This document shows positions 1 through 8,545 of a stretch of DNA of 64,000 nucleotides, in pieces (the first letter of the stretch is position 1; every line of letters begins with the position of its first letter). The notes beneath the pieces were generated by a model, which did not search any database, was not told the origin of the DNA, and saw only the letters and a program-made list of their open reading frames with translations. Origin of the DNA: Aerococcaceae bacterium DSM 111021 (GTDB lineage Bacteria > Bacillota > Bacilli > Lactobacillales > Aerococcaceae); the NCBI GenBank assembly GCA_020112395.1, contig JACCEK010000001.1, positions 1,240,001 to 1,304,000 of the forward strand, given 5' to 3'. The position numbers and the translations under genes are program-made.

Positions 1-2082
1 TAGAACTTGTAAGAGAATATTGAACACATCTGGATGAGCTTTTTCTATTTCATCGAATAAGACTACGGAATAGAGTCGGTGCCTTACTGCTTCTGTTAGC
101 TGTCCCCCTTCTTCATAGCCTATATAACCTGGAGGTGGTCCCACTAATTTGGCTACAGCATGCTTCTCCATAAATTCTGACATATCCAAGCGAACCATCT
201 CTAGCTCACTACCGAACAAGACATCTGCCAGTGATTTAGCAAGTTGAGTCTTTCCTACGCCGGTAGGACCTAAGAATAAGAATGAGCCGATTGGATGGTT
301 TGGATCTTGAACGCCCGCTCTAGACCGGATGATAGCTTGAGCCACCTTGTCTACAGCTTGATCTTGGCCAACAACACGTTGCTTAATAATTTGATCTAAT
401 TGCAATAGCCGTTGTCGTTCATTTTCCATAACCCCTTGGACTTTAATCCCTGTTAGTTTCTCAACAATTTCAGCAATATCTGACTCTTCCACTGTATGTC
501 GAATGAGATATAATTCATCTATATTTGCTAGTCGTTGTTCTTCTAAGGCTTCTATCTTTCTATTAATATTAGGAAGAAGTAGTTGAGTAATCTGTACGTA
601 CTCGTCTAATTCACCTTTTAGCTGAGCTTCTTTAGCTAATTTTAATTGATAGATTTTATCTTCATTCAATTCTTGTAACTGTTCAATGATCTTTTGTTCA
701 ACTTCCCAATGCTTTATTTTCTGATCTAACCGAGCGTTTAATTGATCTAAGTTACGACTTAAGTCTTCTTCAACGCTTTCTGTAAAGCCCTGTTCTTGTT
801 TTAGTTTTTCAATCTTGACTTGAGTGATCTCATCTTTTAATGTTTGGATTTGTGCCGGCATACTCTTTATCTGAATATGTCGAACAGCACTTGCCTCGTC
901 CATCAAGTCAATGGCCTTATCCGGCAGGAATCGATCGGTCATGTAACGATTCGAGAGATTCACAGCGGCTATGACGGCATCTTCAGTAATCTCAACTCCA
1001 TGATATACTTCATAACTGTCCTTCACGCCTGATAATATATCAATCGCTTCATCAACAGTTGGCTCTGAGACATGAATTCGTTGGAAACGCCGTTCTAAGG
1101 CTTTGTCTTTTTCAATATTCTCCCGATATTCATCTTGAGTTGTTGCTCCTATACAGCGAAGCTCACCCCGAGCTAACATTGGCTTGAGAATATTTCCTGC
1201 ATCCATCGAACCTTCGGTCTTACCTGCCCCTACAATCGTATGAATTTCATCAATGAACAAAATAATTTTATCATTTGAATCTCGCACATCATTTAGAACA
1301 GCTTTTAACCGTTCTTCAAATTCACCTCGATATTTAGCACCTGCAACAAGTGAGCTCATGTCTAAGTTATAAACGGTTTTGTCCTTCAAGTTCTTAGGAA
1401 CGAGTCCTTGTTCAATCTTTTGTACCAATCCTTCGACAATCGCTGTCTTACCTACACCAGGCAGCCCGATTAAAATAGCATTATTTTTTGCTTTTCTTGA
1501 CAAGACACGAATAATTTCTTCAATTTCTTGCTCCCGTCCAATAATCTTATCAAGCTTACCTTGTTGGTACCGTTCATTTAAGTTTGTTGAATACTGATCC
1601 AATGCGTGATATACCATCTCTTGGTTCTCAGAAGTTGCTCGTTTCCCCTTACGAACCCGATTCAGTTTTTCTAATATAAGATCACGATCTATATCATTTT
1701 TTAATAAGAATGCTGTGATTGGATTATAGTTTTGATTCATCAGGGCCAGAATAAAATGCTCAGAACTACAGATTTCATCGCGCAATTCTTTCGCTTCTTC
1801 TTTTGCACTTTCAATTAAACGATCGTACCTCGGCGTCTGCTGTTGAGCGAATTGACTATCACTCCCTCGACTCACAGGTAACTTATCCAATTCCTGATTA
1901 ATGAGTTGTACCATCTCATTAATATCAATCTCTAGTGATTCATAGAAATCAAACACAAAATGTTTAGGTTGCATCCAGACTGACCATAGATGAGGGATAT
2001 CAACTTGAATCTGTTGTCTTTCTTTAGCAAGCGTCTGCGCATCGCTAAATGCTTGAATTACATTATTAGTAAATTCATTCAT
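1..2082 (-). CDS. clpB: ClpB-type AAA+ disaggregase, 5' part (C-terminus outside window)
   Basis: Translation from the ATG at 2082 gives about 694 residues before the left edge. It shows a Clp N-terminal repeat domain (about 1-145), a first AAA+ module with Walker A GLPGVGKT (near residue 205) and the sensor sequence GATTQDEYR, a long coiled-coil middle domain (about 400-525) typical of ClpB, and a second AAA+ module with Walker A GPTGVGKT and pore motif GYIG. ClpB proteins (about 860 aa) solubilise aggregated proteins with DnaK. The ribosome binding site AAAGGAG sits 10 nt before the start. No CtsR-type tandem heptad is visible upstream; a sigma-54 promoter is found instead (2176-2192), which is unusual for clpB. 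The middle domain excludes ClpE or ClpX, and its length favours ClpB over ClpC. Confidence 0.93.
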   Translation of the reverse strand, partial: MNEFTNNVIQAFSDAQTLAKERQQIQVDIPHLWSVWMQPKHFVFDFYESLEIDINEMVQLINQELDKLPVSRGSDSQFAQQQTPRYDRLIESAKEEAKELRDEICSSEHFILALMNQNYNPITAFLLKNDIDRDLILEKLNRVRKGKRATSENQEMVYHALDQYSTNLNERYQQGKLDKIIGREQEIEEIIRVLSRKAKNNAILIGLPGVGKTAIVEGLVQKIEQGLVPKNLKDKTVYNLDMSSLVAGAKYRGEFEERLKAVLNDVRDSNDKIILFIDEIHTIVGAGKTEGSMDAGNILKPMLARGELRCIGATTQDEYRENIEKDKALERRFQRIHVSEPTVDEAIDILSGVKDSYEVYHGVEITEDAVIAAVNLSNRYMTDRFLPDKAIDLMDEASAVRHIQIKSMPAQIQTLKDEITQVKIEKLKQEQGFTESVEEDLSRNLDQLNARLDQKIKHWEVEQKIIEQLQELNEDKIYQLKLAKEAQLKGELDEYVQITQLLLPNINRKIEALEEQRLANIDELYLIRHTVEESDIAEIVEKLTGIKVQGVMENERQRLLQLDQIIKQRVVGQDQAVDKVAQAIIRSRAGVQDPNHPIGSFLFLGPTGVGKTQLAKSLADVLFGSELEMVRLDMSEFMEKHAVAKLVGPPPGYIGYEEGGQLTEAVRHRLYSVVLFDEIEKAHPDVFNILLQVL

Positions 2083-2175
2083 TCAGTCCAGACTCCTTTC
2101 CCTTAATGTATTATTGCGTATAATTTTTGCTTTATCATCGCTCCTTTAATGATGTTTCGTCTCTACTTAATATAT

Positions 2176-2192
2176 AGCAATTTCCGTGCCAA
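2176..2192 (-). promoter_or_regulatory. sigma-54 (-24/-12) promoter of clpB
   Basis: On the minus strand the sequence TTGGCACGGAAATTGCT matches the sigma-54 consensus TGGCACG-N4-TTGCW at every conserved position, with the GG (2190-2189) and GC (2178-2177) elements 12 nt apart. The predicted start point is near 2166, giving a leader of about 84 nt before the clpB ATG. rpoN and a sigma-54 activator gene lie immediately upstream. I found no second match of this quality when scanning both strands by eye. Confidence 0.88.
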
Positions 2193-2246
2193 CTTTTGAA
2201 AAGGCGATATAAACTATATTGACTCATTGAATAAAATACTTTATGT

Positions 2247-2314
2247 AACAAGGTGCAACAATTTGTTTCAATTGGTGTATCCTGTGTCCTATGTGGAACA
2301 AGGTGAAACAGTTT
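2247..2314 (-). promoter_or_regulatory. candidate upstream activator sites for the sigma-54 activator
   Basis: Two copies of an 18-bp sequence, AACAAGGTG(C/A)AACA(A/G)TTT, lie at 2247-2264 and 2297-2314, 50 bp apart (about five helical turns). The first includes an inverted repeat TGCAACA-ATT-TGTTTCA (2254-2270). They sit about 90-105 and 130-150 bp upstream of the predicted start point, the usual place for enhancer-binding-protein sites. That the neighbouring activator binds here is an inference. Confidence 0.6.
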
Positions 2315-2320
2315 ATAAAC

Positions 2321-2361
2321 AAAAAAGCAAGAACCCCTTAAACCATGGGTTCTCGCTTTTT
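2321..2361 (-). terminator. intrinsic terminator of the sigma-54 activator gene
   Basis: A stem formed by AAAAAGCGAGAACCC and its near-perfect complement around an 8-nt loop is followed by a T run in the minus direction. It separates the activator transcript from the clpB promoter region. Confidence 0.8.
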
Positions 2362-2428
2362 ATTTATCCAATCATCGAAGTAAGATAAAAGATGGCCAAT
2401 CACAGAGGTAATCCTATCTCAAATTTAT

Positions 2429-4231
2429 CTATATTACATCTAATTGGTATTTCTTAATCTTGCGATAGAGGGTAGTTCGTGACATATTCAAAGCTTTCGC
2501 AGCGTGACTCTTATGATAATTATATTCTTCAAGTGTTTGAAGAATTTTTTCTGCTTCATTTTTAGGTTGTATATTTTTTTCTTGTTCTATTTTCACCCTA
2601 AGGTCACTTGGTGCTTGTGGAGCACTAAAGGTGGTCATTTCAATTAACTCTTTGATGACATGCGAGCTAGGTTGTTCGATAGGATAGAACATATACAACC
2701 GTTCAAGAAAATTGTTAAACTCTCGAATATTCCCATGCCAAGGATAGTGTTTCGTTATGTCGAATAATTCTCTCTTCCACGTAATTTGCCACTTTTTCTT
2801 CTGGCAGAATGATTCAATTAATGGAAGTAAATCTTCTGTTCGTTGACGTAAAGGTGGTATTTGAAGTGGAATGACATAGAGTCGGTAGTATAAATCTTCT
2901 CTAAAGCGACCTTCACAAACGGCAGTTTTCAAATCCTGATTAGTTGCTGTCACAATTCGAAAATCAACCGTGTAAGATTTATTGCTACCAATCGGTGTCA
3001 CCTGTTTTTCTTCAATCGCACGTAGTAATGCGGCTTGCATTTTTAAAGACATACTGTCCACTTCGTCTAAGAAGAGTGTGCCTCCTTCTGCTTGTCGCAT
3101 CTTACCGCTATAGCCTTCCTTGCTCGCTCCGGTAAATGCCCCAGCCGCATACCCAAACAACTCACTTTCTAGTAAGTTTTCACTAATTGAACCACAATTT
3201 AGACTAATTAATGGTCCATCCTTATATGGACTATTATAGTGAATCGTTTTGGCAATAATCTCCTTACCAGAACCTGATTCACCTCGTATATGAACGGGTA
3301 CAGTACCCTCAGCCGCCTTATAAACTTTCTCTAAAAAATTCTGATAAGTCTTATTCTCTGATAGTACACCTGGATAATATTTTCTTTCTGTACGATTATT
3401 GGTATAGAATTGATACTTATAACCGATCAGCTCCTGATCATACAAAAGGGGCTCAACATTATACAGACCGTCATATTGATGACAAAAAGCTTCAATATCA
3501 ATACCTAGAGATAGTTGCTTATACCTTTCCATTTCAGTAGGAAAGTAAACCACTTGCTTGTGCTCATTGCAAAGCACGCTATGATTATCAGTACCTACTA
3601 CATAAGTCATTAAAGCTTGCTGTTGCTTGATTCGACGTTGGAATAAACGGTTCATGACACGCTCAGCAATTAACTGTGTAACACTTTGGTGTTCAATATG
3701 ATTATTCTTATAGGTGGAAATATCTAATATGCCTACTAGATGATCCCCATCAAATATGGGACATGCAAAACAACTCCATTCATGCGATGCAACTGCATAG
3801 TGCTCAAAACGAGATACCTTTTGACTCATCCTTTTTGATATAGCGAGTGATATCGCATTTGTTCCCACATCGAGCTCGTTCCACCGACTCCCCTCAAAGA
3901 AGCCAATATTATTTGCTTGATCAATCGCTCTAGCGTTCCCTTGCCTCCAAATAATATAGCCTTCTGCATCGGTTAAGATAAATAATGATTCACTTTGATT
4001 AAAAATTTTAGATATCTTAATAATCTCTTCTTCAACTAAATCAATTAATAGTTTATGGCGCTTCTGTTTCATTGATAATTGGTCATAACGTAATACTGTA
4101 TTACTAACCATTTGAAATGGATTTAAGTCCTTTTTGCGACATACTTCCCATGAATTAGCTATTTTATCCGGTAATGCATCAGGATTAATTACTTTTTTAA
4201 TGACAAACTCTTTCCACAATAATTCGTTCAA
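2429..4231 (-). CDS. sigma-54-dependent activator, AcoR/DhaR-like
   Basis: This 600-residue enhancer-binding protein has a GAF-like sensor (about 75-200, with the AcoR-type stretches DVGTNAI and WSCFACPIFDG), a linker, an AAA+ domain with Walker A GESGSGKE (317-324), the sigma-54-contacting loop GAFTGA (364-369) and Walker B GGTLFLDE (383-390), and a Fis-type helix-turn-helix at about 572-596. No receiver or PRD/EII domain is present, so it is not NtrC-like or LevR-like; it most resembles AcoR/DhaR regulators, whose GAF domain senses a small ligand. The start is TTG at 4231 behind GGGGTGAT; an ATG 8 bp upstream in another frame reads only 13 codons. It sits between rpoN and the sigma-54 promoter of clpB, so clpB is its likely target. 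The ligand is unknown. Confidence 0.92.
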   Translation of the reverse strand: MNELLWKEFVIKKVINPDALPDKIANSWEVCRKKDLNPFQMVSNTVLRYDQLSMKQKRHKLLIDLVEEEIIKISKIFNQSESLFILTDAEGYIIWRQGNARAIDQANNIGFFEGSRWNELDVGTNAISLAISKRMSQKVSRFEHYAVASHEWSCFACPIFDGDHLVGILDISTYKNNHIEHQSVTQLIAERVMNRLFQRRIKQQQALMTYVVGTDNHSVLCNEHKQVVYFPTEMERYKQLSLGIDIEAFCHQYDGLYNVEPLLYDQELIGYKYQFYTNNRTERKYYPGVLSENKTYQNFLEKVYKAAEGTVPVHIRGESGSGKEIIAKTIHYNSPYKDGPLISLNCGSISENLLESELFGYAAGAFTGASKEGYSGKMRQAEGGTLFLDEVDSMSLKMQAALLRAIEEKQVTPIGSNKSYTVDFRIVTATNQDLKTAVCEGRFREDLYYRLYVIPLQIPPLRQRTEDLLPLIESFCQKKKWQITWKRELFDITKHYPWHGNIREFNNFLERLYMFYPIEQPSSHVIKELIEMTTFSAPQAPSDLRVKIEQEKNIQPKNEAEKILQTLEEYNYHKSHAAKALNMSRTTLYRKIKKYQLDVI

Positions 4232-4252
4232 CGTTCATCACCCCTCAGTTAT

Positions 4253-4281
4253 ATTATAACTTGCTCTCATATGTAAGTGAA
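4253..4281 (-). promoter_or_regulatory. sigma-A-type promoter of the sigma-54 activator, with cre-like core
   Basis: The -10 TATAAT (4258-4253) and -35 TTCACT (4281-4276) are separated by 17 bp. A palindromic AAGCGCTT core overlaps the upstream edge of the -35 at 4280-4287 and resembles a weak CcpA cre site, with several mismatches outside the core. Confidence 0.6.
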
Positions 4282-4324
4282 GCGCTTTCTTTAAATTATA
4301 AAAAATATTCATAACTCTTTTCCA

Positions 4325-5713
4325 TTACTTAATCCTTCTTTTTGTTGTGGATAAGATGCCTAATTCCTTGCGATATTTATTAACCGTACGACGTGAGATC
4401 GCGTAACCTCTCTCATGAAGAATATCCGCTAGTTTCTGATCTGATAAGGGATGTTGCTTGTCTTCTTGATTAATTAACTTTTGAATTTCTTTTAATATAA
4501 ATTGTTGACTTAACTCTTCACCTGATTCTGACTGAACCGATGATGTTGTAAAGAGTTTTCGCAATTCAAATGTACCAAAATCAGTATAAAAATACTTGCC
4601 TTGAATAGTACGACTTACTGTGGAAGGACTAAGGTCACATCTTTCAGCTATTTGTTTAATCGTTAATGGCGACACTTGATGCCCTTTTGAATTGAAAAAA
4701 AGCGCTTGTGCTTCAATAATTGCTTGTGTAATTTGAACGAGTGTCACTTCTCTACGTTTCAAACTATACGAGACAGCCCTCACTTGCTGTCGCTTGTCTT
4801 TGATAAATTCTTTCAAATCAGTATCTTCAATGGCTTTCAATTCTTGATAATATGTATCATTAAAACTTAATTTCGGTAAGTTTTGAAAATTATAAGATAC
4901 TTCGTATCCCTCTTCTTTCTGTTGAATAAATACATCTGGTTCAATATATTGCGTTTCCTCGCTATAAAAGTAAACCGCAGGCGTTATCGCTAAGGTTTGA
5001 TAATAAGCGACTGTCTCTAATATATCCTCAATAGAAACATTTAAATGATTAGATATCGTTTGGTATTCACGATTGACTAACTCATTAAAGTATATTTCTA
5101 AAACAACATAAGCTATCTCTGGAGCTGATGGGTCTTGTTCAGTTTGAAGCATCCATAATTCCCTCAAATCACGCGCACCAACACCAACGGGTTCTAATTG
5201 TTGAAGTAAAGTGATGGCATCGAGTAACTCAATCGCATCACACTCTAGAATCAATTGTAACGCTTCGTCTGACTTACTAAGAAAGCCATGCTCATCGAAT
5301 TCATCCACTAGCCTAATCATCAGATCTCGCAAACGGGTCTTGCGATAACACATGATTTGGTCTATTAAATTAGTTCGAAAGGATTGTTGTCTCTGATCCT
5401 CTAGTTGATTTATCATTGCTTGGTGATTATCTTGCCTATCTGATGAGTTAACCATGTTACCATATGAATCATACTGACTAACACCATCTTCAATCAGAAT
5501 ATTATCGAATCCTAACGAATTAATCTCTAACATATCTCGTGTATCTTCAACAACCATGAAGGGATTCTCTTGTGATATATCCATCAATAATTGACTTAAA
5601 TCTTCACGAGCTGTTTGAAGGATTCTTAACGCTTGTAACTGGTCAAAACTCATTTGTTGACGTTGCTTTTGCATTAATTCAGTATTTAATGTTGTACCTC
5701 TTTCCCGTTTCAT
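4325..5713 (-). CDS. rpoN: RNA polymerase sigma-54 factor RpoN
   Basis: The 462-residue protein has the glutamine-rich region I (MQKQRQQMSFDQLQALRILQ), an acidic region II, the core-binding domain, a helix-turn-helix (LTIKQIAERCDLSPSTVSR) and a C-terminal RpoN box SRRTVNKYRK at about 440-449 that recognises the -24 element. Its length is normal for Bacillota. The start ATG at 5713 follows GGGGGA. A TATAAT -10 lies just upstream. The activator follows 93 bp downstream with its own promoter. In lactobacilli, enterococci and listeria, RpoN usually drives mannose-type PTS operons through LevR-like activators; no such operon is present here. Confidence 0.97.
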   Translation of the reverse strand: MKRERGTTLNTELMQKQRQQMSFDQLQALRILQTAREDLSQLLMDISQENPFMVVEDTRDMLEINSLGFDNILIEDGVSQYDSYGNMVNSSDRQDNHQAMINQLEDQRQQSFRTNLIDQIMCYRKTRLRDLMIRLVDEFDEHGFLSKSDEALQLILECDAIELLDAITLLQQLEPVGVGARDLRELWMLQTEQDPSAPEIAYVVLEIYFNELVNREYQTISNHLNVSIEDILETVAYYQTLAITPAVYFYSEETQYIEPDVFIQQKEEGYEVSYNFQNLPKLSFNDTYYQELKAIEDTDLKEFIKDKRQQVRAVSYSLKRREVTLVQITQAIIEAQALFFNSKGHQVSPLTIKQIAERCDLSPSTVSRTIQGKYFYTDFGTFELRKLFTTSSVQSESGEELSQQFILKEIQKLINQEDKQHPLSDQKLADILHERGYAISRRTVNKYRKELGILSTTKRRIK

Positions 5714-5825
5714 ATTCTCATTCCCCCATACTTGATACTTTATTATACCATATCTGTATCATTACTCATTAGTCGTAATAGATAACGCTAATAATGTTAT
5801 TTGGTTAAGATTTAAAGTGGTAGAT

Positions 5826-5945
5826 GGGAGCGTTGTGAGAGGTGATGCTAAGCTCCGAATCAATAAAAACGGTGCGTCGTAAGGTGTCACCACGCTCTGG
5901 TTTAGTGGATTCAGTCTATCGCGAAGAGCTGCCACGATCCGCTTA
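5826..5945. repeat. diverged copies of the 42-bp hairpin repeat family
   Basis: The stretches GCGTTGTGAG and GTGCGTCGTAAGG, followed by a degenerate CGCGAAGAGCTGCCACGATCCGC, line up with the better preserved copies at 6312-6382 and 6799-6910. An open frame that crosses this region on the minus strand has no ribosome binding site and looks fortuitous. Confidence 0.45.
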
Positions 5946-6080
5946 GTTGAATATATACTCACGCATCCCAACAAACTTGTGATAAAACTATATACTTGAA
6001 TATTAATCTAGAATTTCCAAAACAAAAACACCTACAAGCTATCTCAACTCGTAGATGTTCCTCTAAAAATATATATTTCA

Positions 6081-6263
6081 TCACCTTTCCGCATTCTCAT
6101 GCTCCCATCCAGTCCATGGGTATGACGTAACGAAAATAACTTCTCCCGTTTCTGGATGTTCAACAGCATCGTAAGTTTGATAGTGATTATCATATCCCCG
6201 AACCGCTAAATAAAAATAACCATCCCCACCAGCTTGAACTGTCTCCCAGAAACCATTACCCAA
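6081..6263 (-). pseudogene. remnant of an unidentified small protein gene
   Basis: The open frame ends in a hydrophilic, aromatic-rich sequence (GDGYFYLAVRGYDNHYQTYD...) and can be read back to a stop near 6340 without meeting an ATG or a ribosome binding site. The upstream part TVTIIATVGLGNGFW could be the end of a signal peptide. The frame runs directly into the hairpin repeat at 6312, so the 5' end seems to have been lost. I do not recognise the family. It could also be a non-coding open frame. Confidence 0.35.
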
Positions 6264-6310
6264 ACCTACAGTAGCAATGATCGTAACCGTTGCATATGGG
6301 TATCTTAAGG

Positions 6311-6383
6311 TGCGTCGTGAGCTAGTACGACGCTACGGAAACGAATTTGCGGTCCATCGCGCTGAGTCACGATAAACCGCAAG
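6311..6383. repeat. hairpin repeat, about 1.7 units of the 42-bp family
   Basis: A perfect 7-bp stem GCGTCGT/ACGACGC (6312-6318 and 6327-6333) is followed by a second palindrome with outer arms TTGCGG (6347-6352) and CCGCAA (6377-6382). The order of blocks matches the tandem array at 6799-6910. Confidence 0.7.
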
Positions 6384-6388
6384 ACTAT

Positions 6389-6646
6389 TTATCCTATAAT
6401 ATAGATACTTATTGCTGATATAATACAGAAAACTCCTAGAATGGTCATCGCAATTGATGTGAGGTTCCATATTTTGTCATTTTTATAATAAATTTCCCAG
6501 GCAGTATACAGCTGTGGGATTGAAACAGCTAAAAGTAGTAGCGAAGTGAAGATATGCCTTGATATGAGGTCATTCATTTGAGCAATAAATGCTCCAATGA
6601 TGATAACAGCACTGAAACCTCTTGTAATTGAATTTAGATTTTTAAT
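6389..6646 (-). CDS. small three-helix membrane protein, possibly started at ATT
   Basis: From an internal ATG at 6577 the frame encodes 62 residues with two hydrophobic segments. However, the only good ribosome binding site (GAGGTGAG, 6651-6658) lies further upstream and is followed 5 nt later by an in-frame ATT at 6646. Reading from there gives 85 residues beginning IKNLNSITRGFSAVIIIGAF, which adds a third membrane segment. Either ATT is used as a rare start codon or an original ATG has mutated and the gene is inactive. The family is not recognised. It sits between hairpin repeat clusters in a region of decayed genes. Confidence 0.5.
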   Translation of the reverse strand: MKNLNSITRGFSAVIIIGAFIAQMNDLISRHIFTSLLLLAVSIPQLYTAWEIYYKNDKIWNLTSIAMTILGVFCIISAISIYIIG

Positions 6647-6798
6647 TTATCTCACCTCTTTATTTTCATTCTAACATAAACTGAAAATAAAGAGGTAGGA
6701 CACAGCGAACACTTGCTTACGCGTCTAATTTGAAATGCTTATTAAAGTTGACTTACAAATGAATGTAAGGGAAACAGAATAAAATTGACTATGCAGAG

Positions 6799-6910
6799 CG
6801 TCATGAGTGAGCACGACGCTACAGAAATTGACTTGCGGTACTTCGTGAGTGAGCACGACGTTACGGAAACTGATTTGCGGTACTTCGTGAGTGAGCACGA
6901 CGTCCGCAAG
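6799..6910. repeat. tandem 42-bp hairpin repeat, 2.7 units
   Basis: Units start at 6799, 6841 and 6883 (the last truncated at 28 bp). Each contains TGAGTGAGCACGACG, in which CGTG and CACG can pair. The last unit is flanked by TTGCGG and CCGCAA, making a larger imperfect palindrome. Related copies lie at 5826-5945, 6311-6383 and probably 49424-49485. Confidence 0.8.
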
Positions 6911-6946
6911 CTCAACAAATAAGTATTTAAGGAAAGAAGCTGACTA

Positions 6947-7119
6947 ATGTCATATTTAAGAAATGCGTTTAGGAATATTTTTCATCATTTGATTTTCAAA
7001 GTTTCCTAGAATATGGACTCAGCTCTATCTTCCGGATCGTATTGACAGTCGCTACCTCATGGCTTGTACGGGTGTTAGTTGAGAAAATTTTTACAACCTA
7101 TTTTGAAAAGTTGAATTGC
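6947..7119 (+). pseudogene. mscS paralogue, 5' remnant with stop and frameshift
   Basis: Beginning at an ATG at 6947 the frame reads MSYLRNAFRNIFHHLIFKVS then a stop. After a change of frame it continues as IFRIVLTV...WLVRVLVEKI...YFEK. Both parts align with residues 1-60 of the intact MscS-family gene at 9484 (MPNLRNAINNIF; IFRIVLTVTLLWLLRVIIEKI). Similarity ends near 7119, next to the IS30 remnant. This is the decayed start of a second MscS gene. Confidence 0.8.
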
Positions 7120-7144
7120 AATAATTATTGCGACAATTTTTTAT

Positions 7145-7613
<469 letters not shown>

Positions 7614-7715
7614 CTATTGCTTTCCTAAAGCGGTCATCAAGTAATCAGATGCTTGAACATTCTCTTCTCCGCCGATATGCGTTAAAATATCTTAGGCTAA
7701 TTGCCGATTGCCCAT
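7614..7715 (-). pseudogene. beta-glucoside PTS enzyme II remnant (first and last codons only)
   Basis: The minus strand reads MGNRQLA, a stop, DILTHIGGEENVQ, then ASDYLMTALGKQ and a stop. The first part matches the start of the IIB domain in the intact bglP (ARLAKDILEQIGGVENLDK); the remainder of the about 600-codon gene has been deleted. It lies directly before the GH1 fragment, so 7145-7715 is the ruin of a second PTS/GH1 operon. Confidence 0.7.
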
Positions 7716-7839
7716 ACTCATCCTAAATCCTTCTTTCCGCTAATATTTTTTGTTAAGGCTTACATTTAATTTTGAAGCAAATTCTAATGAAAATTCGATA
7801 CCTAACAATTCTCACTAGAATAAGCTAATTTTAAAATAT

Positions 7840-8406
7840 CTATTCAATCTCCTTAATCACTCGAGCAGGCACACCACCAACAATGCTCATCGCAGGCACA
7901 TCCTTCGTCACAACACTCCCTGCCGCAATGATTGAGCCTTGACCAACCGTGACACCTTTTGTAATGGTTGCGTTCGCTCCAATCCAAACATCATCTTCAA
8001 TTACAACTTTGGCTGGATGTAAAATTCCGCGTTGACCTGGTGCAACATCATGATCTAGCGTCGCAATGACTACTTGATGACCGATTAACACATTATTTCC
8101 AATCTCAATTCCGCCTTGATCTTGCATATGCACATTGGCATTGATAAAGACATTCTCACCGAACGTTACGTTGCGACCAAAGTCCATATAAAATGGCTGC
8201 CAAATGGCCACACTTTTTGGAATCTTATAACCAAGAATATCTTGGACTAAGGCGTTCATTTCCTCGACATCATGATACTTCCCTGCATTCGCTTCGCCTA
8301 AACGTTTACGCGTATCAGTACTTACTTTGTTCATCTCCACCATTAAATCTGTCCCTGGTAATAATGGTTTTCCTGCATTCATATGTTTTAATAATTGGCC
8401 TAACAT
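7840..8406 (-). CDS. sugar O-acetyltransferase (maltose/galactoside acetyltransferase family)
   Basis: The protein has 188 residues, the normal length for the Maa/LacA/NodL group. A short N-terminal helix domain with [13 protein letters not shown] is followed by a left-handed beta-helix of hexapeptide repeats ([63 protein letters not shown]). These enzymes transfer acetyl from acetyl-CoA to the 6-OH of sugars, thought to detoxify non-metabolisable sugars. GGGGGAG precedes the ATG by 6 nt. The gene is divergent from the LysR regulator at 8546, which may control it. The substrate cannot be told from sequence. Confidence 0.9.
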   Translation of the reverse strand: MLGQLLKHMNAGKPLLPGTDLMVEMNKVSTDTRKRLGEANAGKYHDVEEMNALVQDILGYKIPKSVAIWQPFYMDFGRNVTFGENVFINANVHMQDQGGIEIGNNVLIGHQVVIATLDHDVAPGQRGILHPAKVVIEDDVWIGANATITKGVTVGQGSIIAAGSVVTKDVPAMSIVGGVPARVIKEIE

Positions 8407-8545
8407 GACTAACTCCCCCTATAATTAAGCATTCTCACTGTTCTTGTTATATTAAGTATATGCCCTCCCCCTCTTTATTTGAAATTGTTATTAAGAATGG
8501 CTTATAATAGACAAAAGGAATACCAGTGTGTAAAGGAGTGCTACT

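Noticed and set aside
2944-3135. 63-codon open frame on the plus strand
   Set aside because: Antisense to the AAA+ domain of the sigma-54 activator, with no ribosome binding site.
5762-5974. 70-codon open frame on the minus strand
   Set aside because: It lies in degenerate hairpin repeats, lacks a ribosome binding site and has no recognisable family.
6799-6910. CRISPR array
   Set aside because: The 42-bp units are contiguous hairpin repeats without unique spacers or cas genes.
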